Origin: Patescibacteria group bacterium
GTDB taxonomy: Bacteria > Patescibacteriota > Minisyncoccia > UBA6257 > GWB1-50-10
Assembly (NCBI GenBank): GCA_023380415.1
Contig: JAMCRC010000002.1
Coordinates: 1-21,425, forward strand
Reading direction: 5' to 3'
DNA: 21,425 nucleotides
Numbering within the stretch: the stretch's first letter is position 1; each line of letters begins with the position of its first letter. Under the pieces are notes generated by a model. It was not told the DNA's origin and made no database searches. It saw nothing but the letters and a program-made list of their open reading frames with translations. The position numbers and the translations under genes were made by a program. Below, in pieces: positions 7,445 through 13,711 of this stretch.

Positions 7445-7517
7445 GCCACCTTAGCTCAGCTGGTAGAGCGCGTCTTTCGTAAAGACGATGTCCCCGGTTC
7501 AAGTCCGGGAGGTGGCT
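7445..7517 (+). tRNA. tRNA-Thr (anticodon CGT)
   Basis: Full cloverleaf of 73 nt: acceptor GCCACCT/AGGTGGC, D arm GCTC-AGCTGGTA-GAGC, anticodon stem CGTCT/AGACG with loop TTCGTAA (CGT, reads ACG), and T arm CCCGG-TTCAAGT-CCGGG. The discriminator is T and no CCA is encoded (CAA follows), so CCA must be added enzymatically. It lies 5 nt after the HNH stop and 4 nt before the RF2 start, so it is probably cut from a shared transcript. Its acceptor 3' strand doubles as a Shine-Dalgarno for the next gene. Confidence 0.97.
7508..7515 (+). promoter_or_regulatory. Shine-Dalgarno of the RF2 gene inside the tRNA acceptor arm
   Basis: GGAGGTGG spans the end of the T stem and the 3' acceptor strand of tRNA-Thr. 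The core GGAGGT (7508-7513) is 8 nt from ATG 7522, an ideal spacing. Folding or processing of the tRNA would hide or remove it. Confidence 0.7.
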
Positions 7518-7521
7518 CAAG

Positions 7522-8211
7522 ATGGAATATAACCCGAACATTGCCTACGTCTCGGTCTTTGCCGGCGCCGGGGGCGACGATGCCAAGGACTGGGCGCGGA
7601 TGCTCGTCCGGATGTATCAAAAGTACGCCGACCGCAAGGCCTGGAAATGGCAGCTCATTTCCGACGGTGCCCTTGAGATCCGCGGCCAGGGCGCTTATGA
7701 GCGGCTGAAGAGCGAGTCCGGCGTCCACCGCTTGGTGCGCATTTCGCCTTTCGACGCGAAAAAATTGCGCCACACGTCATTCGCGCTCGTCGATGTGCTG
7801 CCGGAGCTTCCGGCCATGGAAGCGGCGCATATCCAAATACCCGAAAGGGACCTCAGGGTCGAATTTTCCCGCGCCGGCGGTCCCGGCGGACAGAACGTGA
7901 ACAAGGTGGAGACGGCCGTCCGCGTCATTCATTTGCCGACCGGCCTCGTTTCCGCCTCGCGGGCCGAACGTTCGCAGGCCGCGAACCGCGAAAAGGCCCT
8001 GATGCTCCTCAAGGCCAAACTTTCCCAAGTGATGCGGGAGAAGCACGCCACGACGCTGGATAACCTGAAGACCAAAGTGGAACCGGAATGGGGCCACGAG
8101 ATACGTTCGTATGTCCTTCACCCCTATAAGCAGGTGAAGAACCATTTGACCGGCGGTAAAATAAGCAAAGTGGAGGAGGTTTTGGATGGGGATTTGGATT
8201 TGTTAAAATAA
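7522..8211 (+). CDS. prfB: Peptide chain release factor 2-like protein lacking domain 1
   Basis: A 229-residue class-I release factor. SPF (75-77, in GVHRLVRISPF) is the RF2 stop-codon recognition tripeptide for UGA/UAA. GGPGGQNVNK carries the GGQ that triggers peptidyl-tRNA hydrolysis. C-terminal homology (IRSYVLHPYK, VLDGDLD) is full. It starts at the PCRF-domain equivalent (VSVFAGAGGDDAKDWARML), about 130 residues later than E. coli RF2, so the helical domain 1 is missing. The frame cannot extend far: an in-frame TAA lies in the tRNA anticodon loop. No frameshift site of the E. coli prfB type is seen. It differs from the rescue factor PrfH in having SPF. It could be the cell's true RF2 or a rescue variant. 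Confidence 0.88.
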   Translation: MEYNPNIAYVSVFAGAGGDDAKDWARMLVRMYQKYADRKAWKWQLISDGALEIRGQGAYERLKSESGVHRLVRISPFDAKKLRHTSFALVDVLPELPAMEAAHIQIPERDLRVEFSRAGGPGGQNVNKVETAVRVIHLPTGLVSASRAERSQAANREKALMLLKAKLSQVMREKHATTLDNLKTKVEPEWGHEIRSYVLHPYKQVKNHLTGGKISKVEEVLDGDLDLLK

Positions 8212-8227
8212 GCGAGGGGGCTATAAT
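8200..8227 (+). promoter_or_regulatory. Promoter upstream of ftsE
   Basis: TTGTTA (8200-8205), 16-nt spacer, TATAAT (8222-8227), overlapping the end of the RF2 gene. Predicted leader about 44 nt. Confidence 0.55.
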
Positions 8228-8265
8228 GGTTACATAGCGTTCGGGGCCATATTCGTCAGGCCTTT

Positions 8266-8271
8266 TATTAT
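8266..8271 (+). promoter_or_regulatory. Second -10 box at ftsE (leaderless)
   Basis: TATTAT with 6 nt to the ftsE ATG, so +1 would be the A of the start codon. No convincing -35. The gene has no Shine-Dalgarno. Confidence 0.4.
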
Positions 8272-8277
8272 GCACTT

Positions 8278-8961
8278 ATGATCGTTTTTCAAAACGTTTC
8301 CAAGGATTACAACCACGGAACGGTCGCTTTGGACAAAGTGAACTTTAAGATCCAGCCGAACGAGTTCGTAACGCTCGTCGGCCGGTCCGGGGCCGGAAAA
8401 TCGACGGTCATCAAGCTTCTTATCGGCGAAGAAAAACCGACCAAAGGCCAGATATTCTTCGGCTCTTACGAGGTGCAGAAGCTCAAACCATCCGAGCTGC
8501 CGGAATTCCGTCGGCATATCGGCGTCATTTTTCAGGACTTCCGCCTTCTGCCGAAAAAGACCGCTTTCGAGAACGTGGCTTTCGCGCTCGAGGTCGAGGG
8601 TCGCCTTCAGAAGGAGATCAACGAACTCGTGCCCCAGGTCCTCGACATGGTCGGCTTGAAGGACAAGATGCAGAATTTCCCTTCCGAGCTTTCGGGCGGG
8701 GAAAAACAGAGGGTGGCGATCGCCAGGGCGATGATCAATCAGCCGGACGTATTGATCGCCGACGAACCGACCGGCAATCTCGATCCACTTAATACCTGGG
8801 AAGTGATAAAATTGCTAAAAAAGATCAACGAGCTGGGGAGCACCGTCATTTTGGCCACGCACGACAAGGAAATAGTGAACACGCTCGGCGAAAGGGTCAT
8901 CACCCTCGAGGCGGGCCAGGTCATCCGCGACGAGGCCCACGGACGTTTCTTGATAGATTAA
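8278..8961 (+). CDS. ftsE: Cell-division ABC transporter ATPase FtsE
   Basis: ATPase of the FtsEX complex, which couples ATP use to activation of peptidoglycan hydrolases during division. The 227 residues contain Walker A GRSGAGKST (35-43), Q-loop Gln86, signature LSGGE (138-142), Walker B VLIADEPT (158-165) with FtsE/LolD-type GNLDP after it, and H-loop His195. Length is normal. It lies 4 nt before ftsX in the same direction, the usual pair. It may be read from two promoters, one giving a leader and one leaderless. Confidence 0.96.
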   Translation: MIVFQNVSKDYNHGTVALDKVNFKIQPNEFVTLVGRSGAGKSTVIKLLIGEEKPTKGQIFFGSYEVQKLKPSELPEFRRHIGVIFQDFRLLPKKTAFENVAFALEVEGRLQKEINELVPQVLDMVGLKDKMQNFPSELSGGEKQRVAIARAMINQPDVLIADEPTGNLDPLNTWEVIKLLKKINELGSTVILATHDKEIVNTLGERVITLEAGQVIRDEAHGRFLID

Positions 8962-8965
8962 CGAT

Positions 8966-9871
8966 ATGGTCACTTTATTTCGCATAATCAAATACGGCGT
9001 TCAAAGCTTTCTCCGGAACGGCTGGCTTTCGGTTTCGACGGTGGGCATCATGATACTCGCCCTTCTCGTCTTCGAGGGGCTCATTCTCTTCAATGTCGTG
9101 AGCCAGGGGGCGGTCCAGGCCATCGAGAACAAGGTGGACATCACGGTCTATTTTCAAAGCAACGTCCCCGAGGATACGATATTGAACCTCAAAAAATCGC
9201 TCGAAGGGCTGAGCGAGGTAAAATACGTCCAGTACATCTCTCAGGACCAGGCCCTCGCCAATTTCAAAGTGGCCCACGCGAACGACCCGACCATCACGCA
9301 GACGCTTTCCGAGCTCAGCGCCAACCCCCTCCTCGCTTCCTTGAACATCAAGGCGCAGGACATCCACCATTACGATGCCATCGCCTCATATCTTGAAAAA
9401 CCGGATTTCTCCGGCATCATCCAAAAGATATCCTACGCTCAAAACCAAGTGGTCATCGACCGGCTTTCAGCCTTCATCGACAATATGACCCGAGGCGGTT
9501 TCATCCTCACGATATTCCTGGCCTTCCTTGCGGCTTCCGTCACTTTCAATACCATCCGACTCGGGATCTTCTCGAACCGCGAGCAGATCGGCATCATGCG
9601 CCTCGTCGGGGCATCGAACAACTTCATCCGCGGCCCTTACGTCATCGAGGGCACCATCTACGGCATCATCGCCGCAGTCGTTTCTTTCCTCGTATTCATC
9701 CCGATCATCGCCGCGGTCTCGCCGGCCATATCGAGCTTCGTGCCGGAGGTCAATCTGCAGGGATACTTCGGCGCTAATTTCCTATCGGTGTTCCTTTACC
9801 AGATCGTTTTCGGGGTTGTCTTGGGCATCGTTTCGAGCGTTATCGCGACCAGGCGCTATTTGAACGTCTAA
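8966..9871 (+). CDS. ftsX: Cell-division membrane protein FtsX
   Basis: Membrane partner of FtsE, 301 residues. A short cytoplasmic start and TM1 (about 20-42) lead to an extracytoplasmic domain (about 43-170), then three more hydrophobic segments (about 175-197, 225-250, 270-295). NREQIGIMRLVGAS between TM2 and TM3 is the family hallmark that contacts FtsE. The outside domain normally recruits a peptidoglycan hydrolase or adaptor, but no such gene follows here. Translation is probably coupled to ftsE, since there is a 4-nt gap and no clear Shine-Dalgarno. A small terminator lies about 75 nt downstream. Confidence 0.95.
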   Translation: MVTLFRIIKYGVQSFLRNGWLSVSTVGIMILALLVFEGLILFNVVSQGAVQAIENKVDITVYFQSNVPEDTILNLKKSLEGLSEVKYVQYISQDQALANFKVAHANDPTITQTLSELSANPLLASLNIKAQDIHHYDAIASYLEKPDFSGIIQKISYAQNQVVIDRLSAFIDNMTRGGFILTIFLAFLAASVTFNTIRLGIFSNREQIGIMRLVGASNNFIRGPYVIEGTIYGIIAAVVSFLVFIPIIAAVSPAISSFVPEVNLQGYFGANFLSVFLYQIVFGVVLGIVSSVIATRRYLNV

Positions 9872-9911
9872 GGCGCGTTTTTACCTTCTTTCGAAGAGCG
9901 GCCGTCAACGA

Positions 9912-9941
9912 TTGACCGTTTGTCGGTTTGCGTGTTAGTAT
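9912..9941 (+). promoter_or_regulatory. Promoter of the 98-residue protein gene
   Basis: TTGACC (9912-9917), 18-nt spacer, TAGTAT (9936-9941) preceded by TGT (extended -10). The predicted start near 9948 lies inside the hairpin of the following terminator. Confidence 0.55.
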
Positions 9942-9946
9942 ATCGG

Positions 9947-9966
9947 CACCCTCAAGGGTGTTTTTT
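9947..9966 (+). terminator. Small hairpin terminator after ftsX
   Basis: CACCC-TCAA-GGGTG (9947-9960) followed by six T. It would end ftsEX transcription. Transcripts from the overlapping promoter would begin within it and so bypass it. Confidence 0.7.
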
Positions 9967-9995
9967 GTACATCACAAAAGGATAAGGAGATATCG

Positions 9996-10292
9996 ATGGA
10001 AAACGTGTTTTTCCTGAACGGGAAGACGGAACTTATCGTGCTAGAGGACGCCCCCGGATTCAATGCGCTGTGGCGGAACGACAGGCCGCCCGAATACAGG
10101 GATAATCCTTGGCAGGGCAATCCTGTCGGAGTTTCGAGAGGCGAGTTCGAACACGTCGATTTGGATTCCGGGATCACGGTCGAACACCGGCGCGGGACAA
10201 TGGGGATCTTCGACGAATTCCTCGTCTTGCGCGGTTCGCACGGCGCTCTGGATGCCATTTATGACGATCTGACGAAGCGCGACAAGAATTGA
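9996..10292 (+). CDS. Hypothetical 98-residue protein
   Basis: I do not recognise a family. The protein is soluble, acidic to neutral, with no signal peptide, membrane segment or cysteine. A central part is rich in Asn, Pro, Arg and Trp (FNALWRNDRPPEYRDNPW), followed by likely beta-strands (EHVDLDSGITVEHRRG) and a helix (HGALDAIYDDLTKRDK). The start is well set: AAGGAG (9984-9989) is 6 nt before ATG. It has its own promoter and is enclosed by terminators on both sides, so it is a single-gene unit. Strong translation signals and normal codon use support a real gene. Confidence 0.75.
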   Translation: MENVFFLNGKTELIVLEDAPGFNALWRNDRPPEYRDNPWQGNPVGVSRGEFEHVDLDSGITVEHRRGTMGIFDEFLVLRGSHGALDAIYDDLTKRDKN

Positions 10293-10313
10293 TCGACCGC
10301 CGAATATCCATAC

Positions 10314-10340
10314 ATATCCGCCCTTGGGCGGATATTTTTT
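10314..10340 (+). terminator. Terminator of the 98-residue protein gene
   Basis: Inverted repeat ATATCCGCCC (10314-10323) and GGGCGGATAT (10326-10335) with a run of six T to 10340. The last two T belong to the next promoter's -35. Confidence 0.88.
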
Positions 10341-10368
10341 GACTCTTTTCTCCGGACTGTGCTATATT
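10339..10368 (+). promoter_or_regulatory. Promoter of pyruvate kinase gene
   Basis: TTGACT (10339-10344), 18-nt spacer, TATATT (10363-10368). The -35 overlaps the T-tract of the previous terminator. Predicted leader about 50 nt. Confidence 0.7.
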
Positions 10369-10425
10369 GTCCACATAAAGAGGCGCGAGCCCCGTTTTAT
10401 TTTGCACAGTGGAAAAAATATAACC

Positions 10426-11451
10426 ATGCCCACTAAATTACGCACCAAGATAGTCGCCACGCTCGGTCCGGCTTCGGACGCCTACGAGACGATCTATAAG
10501 CTCGTCGAAGCGGGTCTCGATATCGCCCGGATCAATTTTTCGCACTGCACGCCGGAAGAATTTTTCAGCCGGCAAAAGTTCTTGAAAAAAGCCGGTAAAG
10601 CGCTCGGACGGGATGTGGCTATTTTGCAGGATCTTCAGGGTCCCCGCATCCGCGTCGGCGAGATGCCCAAGGACGGCCGGACCCTAAAAGAAGGGGAGAA
10701 GGTTATTTTGAACGCCGCCGCCAAGGCGAGCGGCGAAATATTCGTCGATTACCCCCGTTTGCCGAAGGAGATCAGGCCGGGGCATCCCATCTTCCTTGCG
10801 AACGGCGATATGGAGCTCAAGGCGGTGCGGGTGAACGGGAACCGCATCTTCGCGGATGTCGTCCGGGGCGGCGTACTTTATTCCCGCAAGGCGGTGAACG
10901 TTCCGCATACGAAGCTTTCGGTCTCGGGGCTTACGGCGAAGGACATAAAGGACCTGAAGTTCGGCCTTAAAAACGGCGTCGACTTCGTCGCTGTCTCGTT
11001 CGTCCAGTCGGCAGCGGACATTCTGAAGGCCAAGAAGCTCATCAGCGGGAAGGCGCGCGTCATCGCGAAGATCGAGACCGCTTTGGCCTTGAAGGACATC
11101 GATAACATCATCCAGGCCGCGGACGGCATCATGGTCGCGCGCGGCGACCTCGGCATCGAGGTTCCGGAGGAAAAATTGCCATTCATCCAAAAGAACCTCA
11201 TCCGCCACGCCGCTTGGCACAATAAGCCGTCGATCACGGCGACCCAGATGTTGACTTCCATGGTCAATCACCAGCACCCGACCAGGGCCGAGGTAACGGA
11301 CGTGGCGAACGCCGTTTGGGACGGCACGGACGCCGTGATGCTCTCGGACGAGACCGCTTCGGGCCAATATCCGGTGACGGCCTTGAAGACAATGGCGAAG
11401 ATCGTACGCCAGGCCGAGGCCTATCGGAACGCCGAGAATCGGCTGGTTTGA
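10426..11451 (+). CDS. pyk: Pyruvate kinase, short form without C-terminal domain
   Basis: Last step of glycolysis: phosphoenolpyruvate plus ADP to pyruvate plus ATP. The 341 residues cover the A and B domains: TKIVATLGPAS, ARINFSH, the active-site Lys in AKIET, MVARGDLGIE, ATQMLTSM and PTRAEVTDVANAVWDGTDAVMLSDETA. It ends just after the A domain, so the C-terminal domain (about 130 residues, site of allosteric effectors in many homologues) is missing. The B-domain segment FLANGDMEL replaces the usual Leu-Asp-Asp-Gly run. The frame is open upstream to 10324, but homology begins at this ATG. The Shine-Dalgarno is poor. No terminator is seen before the DedA gene. Confidence 0.94.
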   Translation: MPTKLRTKIVATLGPASDAYETIYKLVEAGLDIARINFSHCTPEEFFSRQKFLKKAGKALGRDVAILQDLQGPRIRVGEMPKDGRTLKEGEKVILNAAAKASGEIFVDYPRLPKEIRPGHPIFLANGDMELKAVRVNGNRIFADVVRGGVLYSRKAVNVPHTKLSVSGLTAKDIKDLKFGLKNGVDFVAVSFVQSAADILKAKKLISGKARVIAKIETALALKDIDNIIQAADGIMVARGDLGIEVPEEKLPFIQKNLIRHAAWHNKPSITATQMLTSMVNHQHPTRAEVTDVANAVWDGTDAVMLSDETASGQYPVTALKTMAKIVRQAEAYRNAENRLV

Positions 11452-11453
11452 TT

Positions 11454-11482
11454 TTGCCGGTTGATAGGAACAGGTCTAGAAT
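11454..11482 (+). promoter_or_regulatory. Promoter of DedA-GT2 operon (leaderless)
   Basis: TTGCCG (11454-11459), 17-nt spacer, TAGAAT (11477-11482), then 7 nt to ATG 11490. +1 would be about 11489. No Shine-Dalgarno. Confidence 0.55.
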
Positions 11483-11489
11483 ATAAACA

Positions 11490-12110
11490 ATGCCGGCGGA
11501 ACTCGCGCTTTATATAACGAAGTACGGCTATCTCGCCATTTTTTCCTTGATCTTTCTCCAAGAGATCGGGGTGCCGAACCCGGTGCCGAACGAATTGGTC
11601 CTCTTGTTCGCGGGGTATCTGGCCTCGGTCCACGTACTGAGCCTGACGTTGGTCCTCCTCACCGTGATTTTGGCGGATTTCATCGGCACTTCGATCCTTT
11701 ACGCTTTCTTTTATCTTTTCGGCGACTACGTTATGGACCATAAGCCGAAGTGGCTGCCCATCTCTAAGGAAAAGATAATGAAGCTCAGCAACAAGATCTC
11801 CCAGCGCGAGCAGTGGGGAATATACGTCGGCCGGCTTATTCCGTACCTTCGAGGATATACTTCGGTCGCAGCCGGACTTTTGAAGATCCGGCCGCGCGTT
11901 TTCTTGACGGCCGTTATCGTATCCGCTATAACTTGGAGCGGTTCCTATGCCCTTGTCGGAAAGTTCATGGGCAAATATTGGCAGCAATTCGCCGGCCAGT
12001 TGGGGGGCTATGAAAGCATTTTGTTCCTTGTCATTGTTCTATTGGTGGTGATCTATGGCGTGCGATACGTAGCGCGTTATAGGCAAAAAAAGAAGGAAGG
12101 ACAGATATGA
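11490..12110 (+). CDS. DedA/VTT-family membrane protein
   Basis: A 206-residue polytopic membrane protein. DedA members are implicated in lipid flipping (undecaprenyl phosphate or phospholipid recycling) and membrane homeostasis. Visible features are EIGVPNPVPNELVLLFAGYLA near residues 25-45 (the E-x-G-x-P-x-P-x-E re-entrant motif), the hallmark GRLIPYLRGYTSVAAG (conserved Gly-Arg and Pro-x-x-Arg), hydrophobic segments at about 13-30, 50-75, 130-155 and 175-198, and a Lys/Arg-rich tail. It overlaps the downstream glycosyltransferase gene by 4 nt (ATGA), so they are translationally coupled. That pairing suggests a role with lipid-linked sugars, which is inference. Confidence 0.9.
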   Translation: MPAELALYITKYGYLAIFSLIFLQEIGVPNPVPNELVLLFAGYLASVHVLSLTLVLLTVILADFIGTSILYAFFYLFGDYVMDHKPKWLPISKEKIMKLSNKISQREQWGIYVGRLIPYLRGYTSVAAGLLKIRPRVFLTAVIVSAITWSGSYALVGKFMGKYWQQFAGQLGGYESILFLVIVLLVVIYGVRYVARYRQKKKEGQI

Positions 12111-12877
12111 AAAGATTCTCCGTCGTCATTCCGGCCTATAACGCCGGGCCGGCAATCGAAAGGACCGTTCGGAGCGCCGTTAACCAGCAGCGGACCATCT
12201 CGCGCGATGATTTCGAGGTTATCGTTGTGGACAATAATTCCAAGGACCAAACGGCCCACTTTGCCGAACTGGGCGGAGCGGACAAGGTCGTGAAAGAGTT
12301 CCAAAAGGGGACGAACTTCGCCCGCAATCGCGGCTATCTTGAATCGCAGGGCGAAATAGTTTGTTTTTTGGACGCCGATTGCATCGCGCCCGATGATTGG
12401 CTTTGGAAGATCGGCCGAGTATTTAATGACCTCAAGGTTCAGGCCTGCGGCGGACCGTATGATTACGGTTTCCATGGCCTCAAAGCCGCGGCTGATGTGG
12501 TCTACACTAGAGCCGTCTTTCCCTTTGTGATAGGCCTTCTCAGCATCATTAAGGGGACCGCGATACTCATCGGCGGTAACTTCGCCGTCCGGCGCAGCGC
12601 CATCGAAAAGATCGGCGGCATTCCCCTCGTGACCTATTGGGGCGACGATGCTCTTGTGGCCACCTTGGTCCGGAGAATGGTCGGTAAGGTGAGGTTCGTT
12701 TCGAACTTGAACGTTAAAAGCTCCCACGACCGATTCGATGATAAGGGGTTCTTCCGTTTGGCCATCGGATACGCCAGAGCATTCTTCCGGGTTTGGAAGG
12801 GCGTGCCCCGCCATCCGAAGCGCGAAGATATTCCAGGAATAATTGAAAGGATATTCAAAGCCCCGCTCAATAAATGA
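12107..12877 (+). CDS. Family-2 glycosyltransferase
   Basis: A 256-residue GT-A fold enzyme that moves a sugar from a nucleotide donor. It begins FSVVIPAYNAGPAIERTV, then VIVVDNNSKDQT, GTNFARNRG, and a D-x-D metal motif in CFLDADC. GGNFAVRRSAIEKIGG and YWGDDALVATLVRR give the acceptor-side acidic pair. A hydrophobic segment near 140-160 (VIGLLSIIKGTAILIGG) suggests membrane contact. ATG overlaps the DedA stop, with a GAAGGAAGG Shine-Dalgarno 6 nt upstream. The last codons and stop lie inside the terminator hairpin. Acceptor and product cannot be told from sequence. Confidence 0.92.
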   Translation: MKRFSVVIPAYNAGPAIERTVRSAVNQQRTISRDDFEVIVVDNNSKDQTAHFAELGGADKVVKEFQKGTNFARNRGYLESQGEIVCFLDADCIAPDDWLWKIGRVFNDLKVQACGGPYDYGFHGLKAAADVVYTRAVFPFVIGLLSIIKGTAILIGGNFAVRRSAIEKIGGIPLVTYWGDDALVATLVRRMVGKVRFVSNLNVKSSHDRFDDKGFFRLAIGYARAFFRVWKGVPRHPKREDIPGIIERIFKAPLNK

Positions 12878-12888
12878 GCGGGGATTTT
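12861..12888 (+). terminator. Terminator of DedA-GT2 operon
   Basis: CCCCGCTC (12861-12868) pairs with GAGCGGGG (12876-12883) across AATAAAT, followed by ATTTT. The stop codon TGA (12875-12877) lies at the loop/stem junction. Confidence 0.85.
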
Positions 12889-12926
12889 ATGTATTCATTT
12901 TGGCACACCGTCTAACCAGCCGCCAA

Positions 12927-12955
12927 TTGACAAATTATAAATATTGATATATAAT
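12927..12955 (+). promoter_or_regulatory. Perfect consensus sigma70 promoter
   Basis: TTGACA (12927-12932), 17-nt spacer, TATAAT (12950-12955), set in AT-rich DNA. It predicts +1 near 12962 and a 74-nt leader for the secreted protein gene. It is the strongest-looking promoter in the window. Confidence 0.9.
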
Positions 12956-13035
12956 TTAAGTACAAGATCAGGGGATTGATTTTGAACATCGGAGCCAGAA
13001 TTTTAATAATTGCAGAGAAAAAAGGAGGTAGTTCA

Positions 13036-13623
13036 GTGAAAGCAATTCTTTTATTCGCCGTTATGGCCCTTGCGGCCAATGCGGCATTCGCCCAGACGTC
13101 CGATTCGGACTATCGCTTGTCGAGCGTCACTCTTTCTTCGGGCGAAAGCGCTCTGAGTAACGGAATTGGCGGTTCAGTGACGGTTACGAACGCCACAGAA
13201 ACGCTTTATTTTCAGGTGGCAGCGAATTACGTCCAGTTCATGTACGGACGCAATTACGGCTGTGCGTACGTGGCCGGAAGCGGCGGGTTTTTCGACAATA
13301 CCCCATGGATAGGCCCGTACGTAGTGGTTCAGCCGCTCAAATATCTGACTTTCACCACTTGGGAAGGGGTTTCGGCTGGCGCTGGCGGCGATCCGAGTTG
13401 GAAGGGAAGGTTTTTCTTTGCCTACAACAACGCCACGATCGACCTCGGGCCGGCATACGTCGCCTATACCGTTCTCCACTATCAGCGGGATGTGGTGAAC
13501 AATCTTCCCGGAGCCGGATTGAACGTACCGTTAGGCAAGAGATTCAGGTGGGTGATCGGCTGCGACTATTCGCTTCGCGACCACAAGCCGCTCTTCGCTT
13601 CTTCACTGACATATACTTTCTAG
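13036..13623 (+). CDS. Secreted beta-barrel-like protein
   Basis: A 195-residue exported protein of unknown function. A clear signal peptide (VKAILLFAVMALAANAAFA, cleavage before QTSDSD) is followed by alternating polar/hydrophobic, aromatic-rich strands (TETLYFQVAANYVQFMYG, YVVVQPLKYLTFTTWEG, KGRFFFAYNNATIDLG). It ends in SSLTYTF, a terminal aromatic as in outer-membrane barrels. The GTG start is set by AAGGAGGT 6 nt upstream; the frame opens at 12976, but the signal peptide fixes 13036. A consensus promoter and strong Shine-Dalgarno imply high expression. A barrel would be unexpected if the host lacks an outer membrane; a soluble beta-sandwich or S-layer-type protein is the alternative. Confidence 0.8.
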   Translation: MKAILLFAVMALAANAAFAQTSDSDYRLSSVTLSSGESALSNGIGGSVTVTNATETLYFQVAANYVQFMYGRNYGCAYVAGSGGFFDNTPWIGPYVVVQPLKYLTFTTWEGVSAGAGGDPSWKGRFFFAYNNATIDLGPAYVAYTVLHYQRDVVNNLPGAGLNVPLGKRFRWVIGCDYSLRDHKPLFASSLTYTF

Positions 13624-13638
13624 CGTCATGCTGAAAGT

Positions 13639-13669
13639 GGGCCGTTCCGGAATGGAACGGCCCGATTTT
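13639..13669 (+). terminator. Terminator after the beta-barrel-like gene
   Basis: Perfect 10-bp stem GGGCCGTTCC (13639-13648) with GGAACGGCCC (13654-13663), loop GGAAT, followed by GATTTT. Confidence 0.88.
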
Positions 13670-13677
13670 GTTATAAT
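13669..13677 (+). promoter_or_regulatory. Extended -10 promoter of the cupin gene
   Basis: TGT followed by TATAAT directly after the previous terminator. The place for a -35 is filled by the hairpin loop and shows no consensus. Confidence 0.65.
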
Positions 13678-13711
13678 TTAAGCAAGAAAAGGTCGGGAGG
13701 TTTTAATTTTT

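Noticed and set aside
7445..7530. Programmed frameshift of the E. coli prfB type
   Set aside because: No in-frame UGA with a slippery CUU and internal Shine-Dalgarno lies within the RF2 frame, and there is no upstream coding segment to join; the tRNA occupies that place.
7456..7773. Minus-strand frame across tRNA-Thr and the RF2 gene start
   Set aside because: Its PPGLEPGTSSLRK-type segment is the familiar false translation of the reverse of a tRNA gene.
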